24,056 bases of DNA from positions 1 to 24,056 of the forward strand of contig CAYPHJ010000070.1 in the NCBI GenBank assembly GCA_964410485.1, read 5' to 3'. Position 1 is the stretch's first letter. Each line of letters starts with the position of its first letter. The DNA is from CAYPHJ01 sp964410485 (GTDB taxonomy: Bacteria > Desulfobacterota > Binatia > UBA9968). Of the stretch, positions 23,674 through 24,056 are shown one piece after another. The notes beneath the pieces were generated by a model. It was not told where the DNA came from. It ran no database searches and was given only the letters and a program-made list of their open reading frames with translations. The position numbers and the translations under genes are program-made.

Positions 23674-24056
23674 GTGAAACAAACAATGCCGTTAGTCCGG
23701 CGCATCTCGCTCGCCTGCGTTGGGCTGTTCGCACTGATTACCGTTGCGCCGCAGCCGGTGTCTGCCGACCCGTCGAAGTATCCACAACTGGCGCAGCAGT
23801 CACTTCCGGCCAATGTCACTCCGTCTTTCATTTCCATTAATGAGCTGGTGCAGGAAATCCGAGCTGGAAAGAAGCCGCTCATTGTTGATGTGCGAACAGC
23901 CCAAGAGTTTCGCGAAGCCCATATTCTAGGCGCAATTTCTGTCCCGGTTACCGAGTTCAACGAGTACGTGCACAGCATGCCGAAAGATCGTCTCGTTGTT
24001 TTGTATTGAGCTTGCCCGCACCACCTGGCCAGTTTGGCCTATGGCATGCTTCACGA
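23674..24056 (+). CDS. exported rhodanese-like protein, possible selenoprotein with in-frame TGA (partial, runs off window)
   Basis: The conventional frame is 23674-24009 (111 residues plus TGA). GTG at 23674 follows GAGGAGG (23661-23667) by six bases; an ATG at 23686 is the alternative. Residues 1-31 are a signal peptide ending PVSA before DPSKY, so the protein is periplasmic. The rhodanese fold is clear from SINELVQEIRAGKKPLIVDV, then EFREAHILGAISVP. The strand RLVVLY that leads into the active-site loop is followed by TGA at 24007-24009, exactly where the catalytic Cys (LYC-x-CP in relatives) belongs. The same frame continues ACPHHLASLAYGMLH to the window edge, as expected of a rhodanese. 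I therefore extend the feature through the TGA as candidate selenocysteine (position 112). A nonsense mutation or sequencing error cannot be excluded, and the C-terminal third is not visible. Confidence 0.72.
24018..24049 (+). promoter_or_regulatory. SECIS-like hairpin downstream of the in-frame TGA
   Basis: GGCC (24027-24030) pairs with GGCC (24036-24039) around the loop AGTTT. With two bulged T bases, CCT (24024-24026) can also pair with A24041, G24043 and G24044. GCA (24018-24020) and TGC (24047-24049) can close the base. The apical loop begins 21 bases after the TGA and has G as its second base, fitting the bacterial SECIS pattern as I know it. The stem is short and no folding energy was computed. 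Confidence 0.45.

Noticed and set aside
1..24056. tRNA, rRNA, CRISPR arrays, prophage or intact insertion sequences
   Set aside because: I looked for cloverleaf ends, regularly spaced repeats and transposase motifs and saw none. A tRNA-Sec gene is not within the window, so selenocysteine use cannot be confirmed here.

Overview
The window comes from a Gram-negative (diderm) bacterium. It encodes two AsmA/TamB-type envelope proteins, an Omp85 barrel protein ending in phenylalanine, a SurA-like periplasmic chaperone and a periplasmic zinc-binding protein. Base composition is moderately GC-rich. The possible selenocysteine codon, the TamB-Omp85-chaperone operon and the dispersed inverted-repeat elements would fit an uncultured soil or groundwater lineage near Desulfobacterota, Methylomirabilota or Binatota, but I cannot place it from sequence alone.

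Layout. 1-985 (minus): a cobalamin-binding-type radical SAM protein that runs off the left edge. 1360-4264 (plus): small heat-shock protein Hsp20 followed by a Lon-like protease with an intact Ser-Lys dyad but a degraded ATPase module; a hairpin terminator follows. 4427-4795 (plus): stand-alone receiver. 4908-5588 (minus): small alpha/beta hydrolase. 5962-8424 (plus): AsmA-like protein. 8864-16823 (plus): envelope operon of TamB, a seven-POTRA Omp85 protein, a SurA-like chaperone without a PPIase domain, and a DUF502 membrane protein. 16954-20208 (minus): zinc uptake locus zur-znuA-znuC-znuB with a palindromic operator before zur and repeat DNA in two of its gaps. 20554-21443 (plus): Xre/RES toxin-antitoxin pair preceded by phased direct repeats. 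22058-24056 (plus): a Sco1-like protein, a VKOR-thioredoxin fusion and an exported rhodanese that runs off the right edge.

Several gaps hold gene remnants: the C-terminal tail of an ABC exporter (5702-5776), a frameshifted N-terminus of a sugar-nucleotide epimerase (8447-8611) and the C-terminal half of a YgjP-type metallopeptidase (21666-21902).

The most interesting observation is at the right edge. The exported rhodanese has an in-frame TGA exactly where the catalytic cysteine should be. The sequence past the TGA still reads as rhodanese, and a hairpin resembling a bacterial SECIS element starts within about 20 bases of it. This is a candidate selenocysteine-containing periplasmic rhodanese, next to two other periplasmic thiol proteins. 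An ordinary Cys-to-stop mutation or a sequencing error remains possible.
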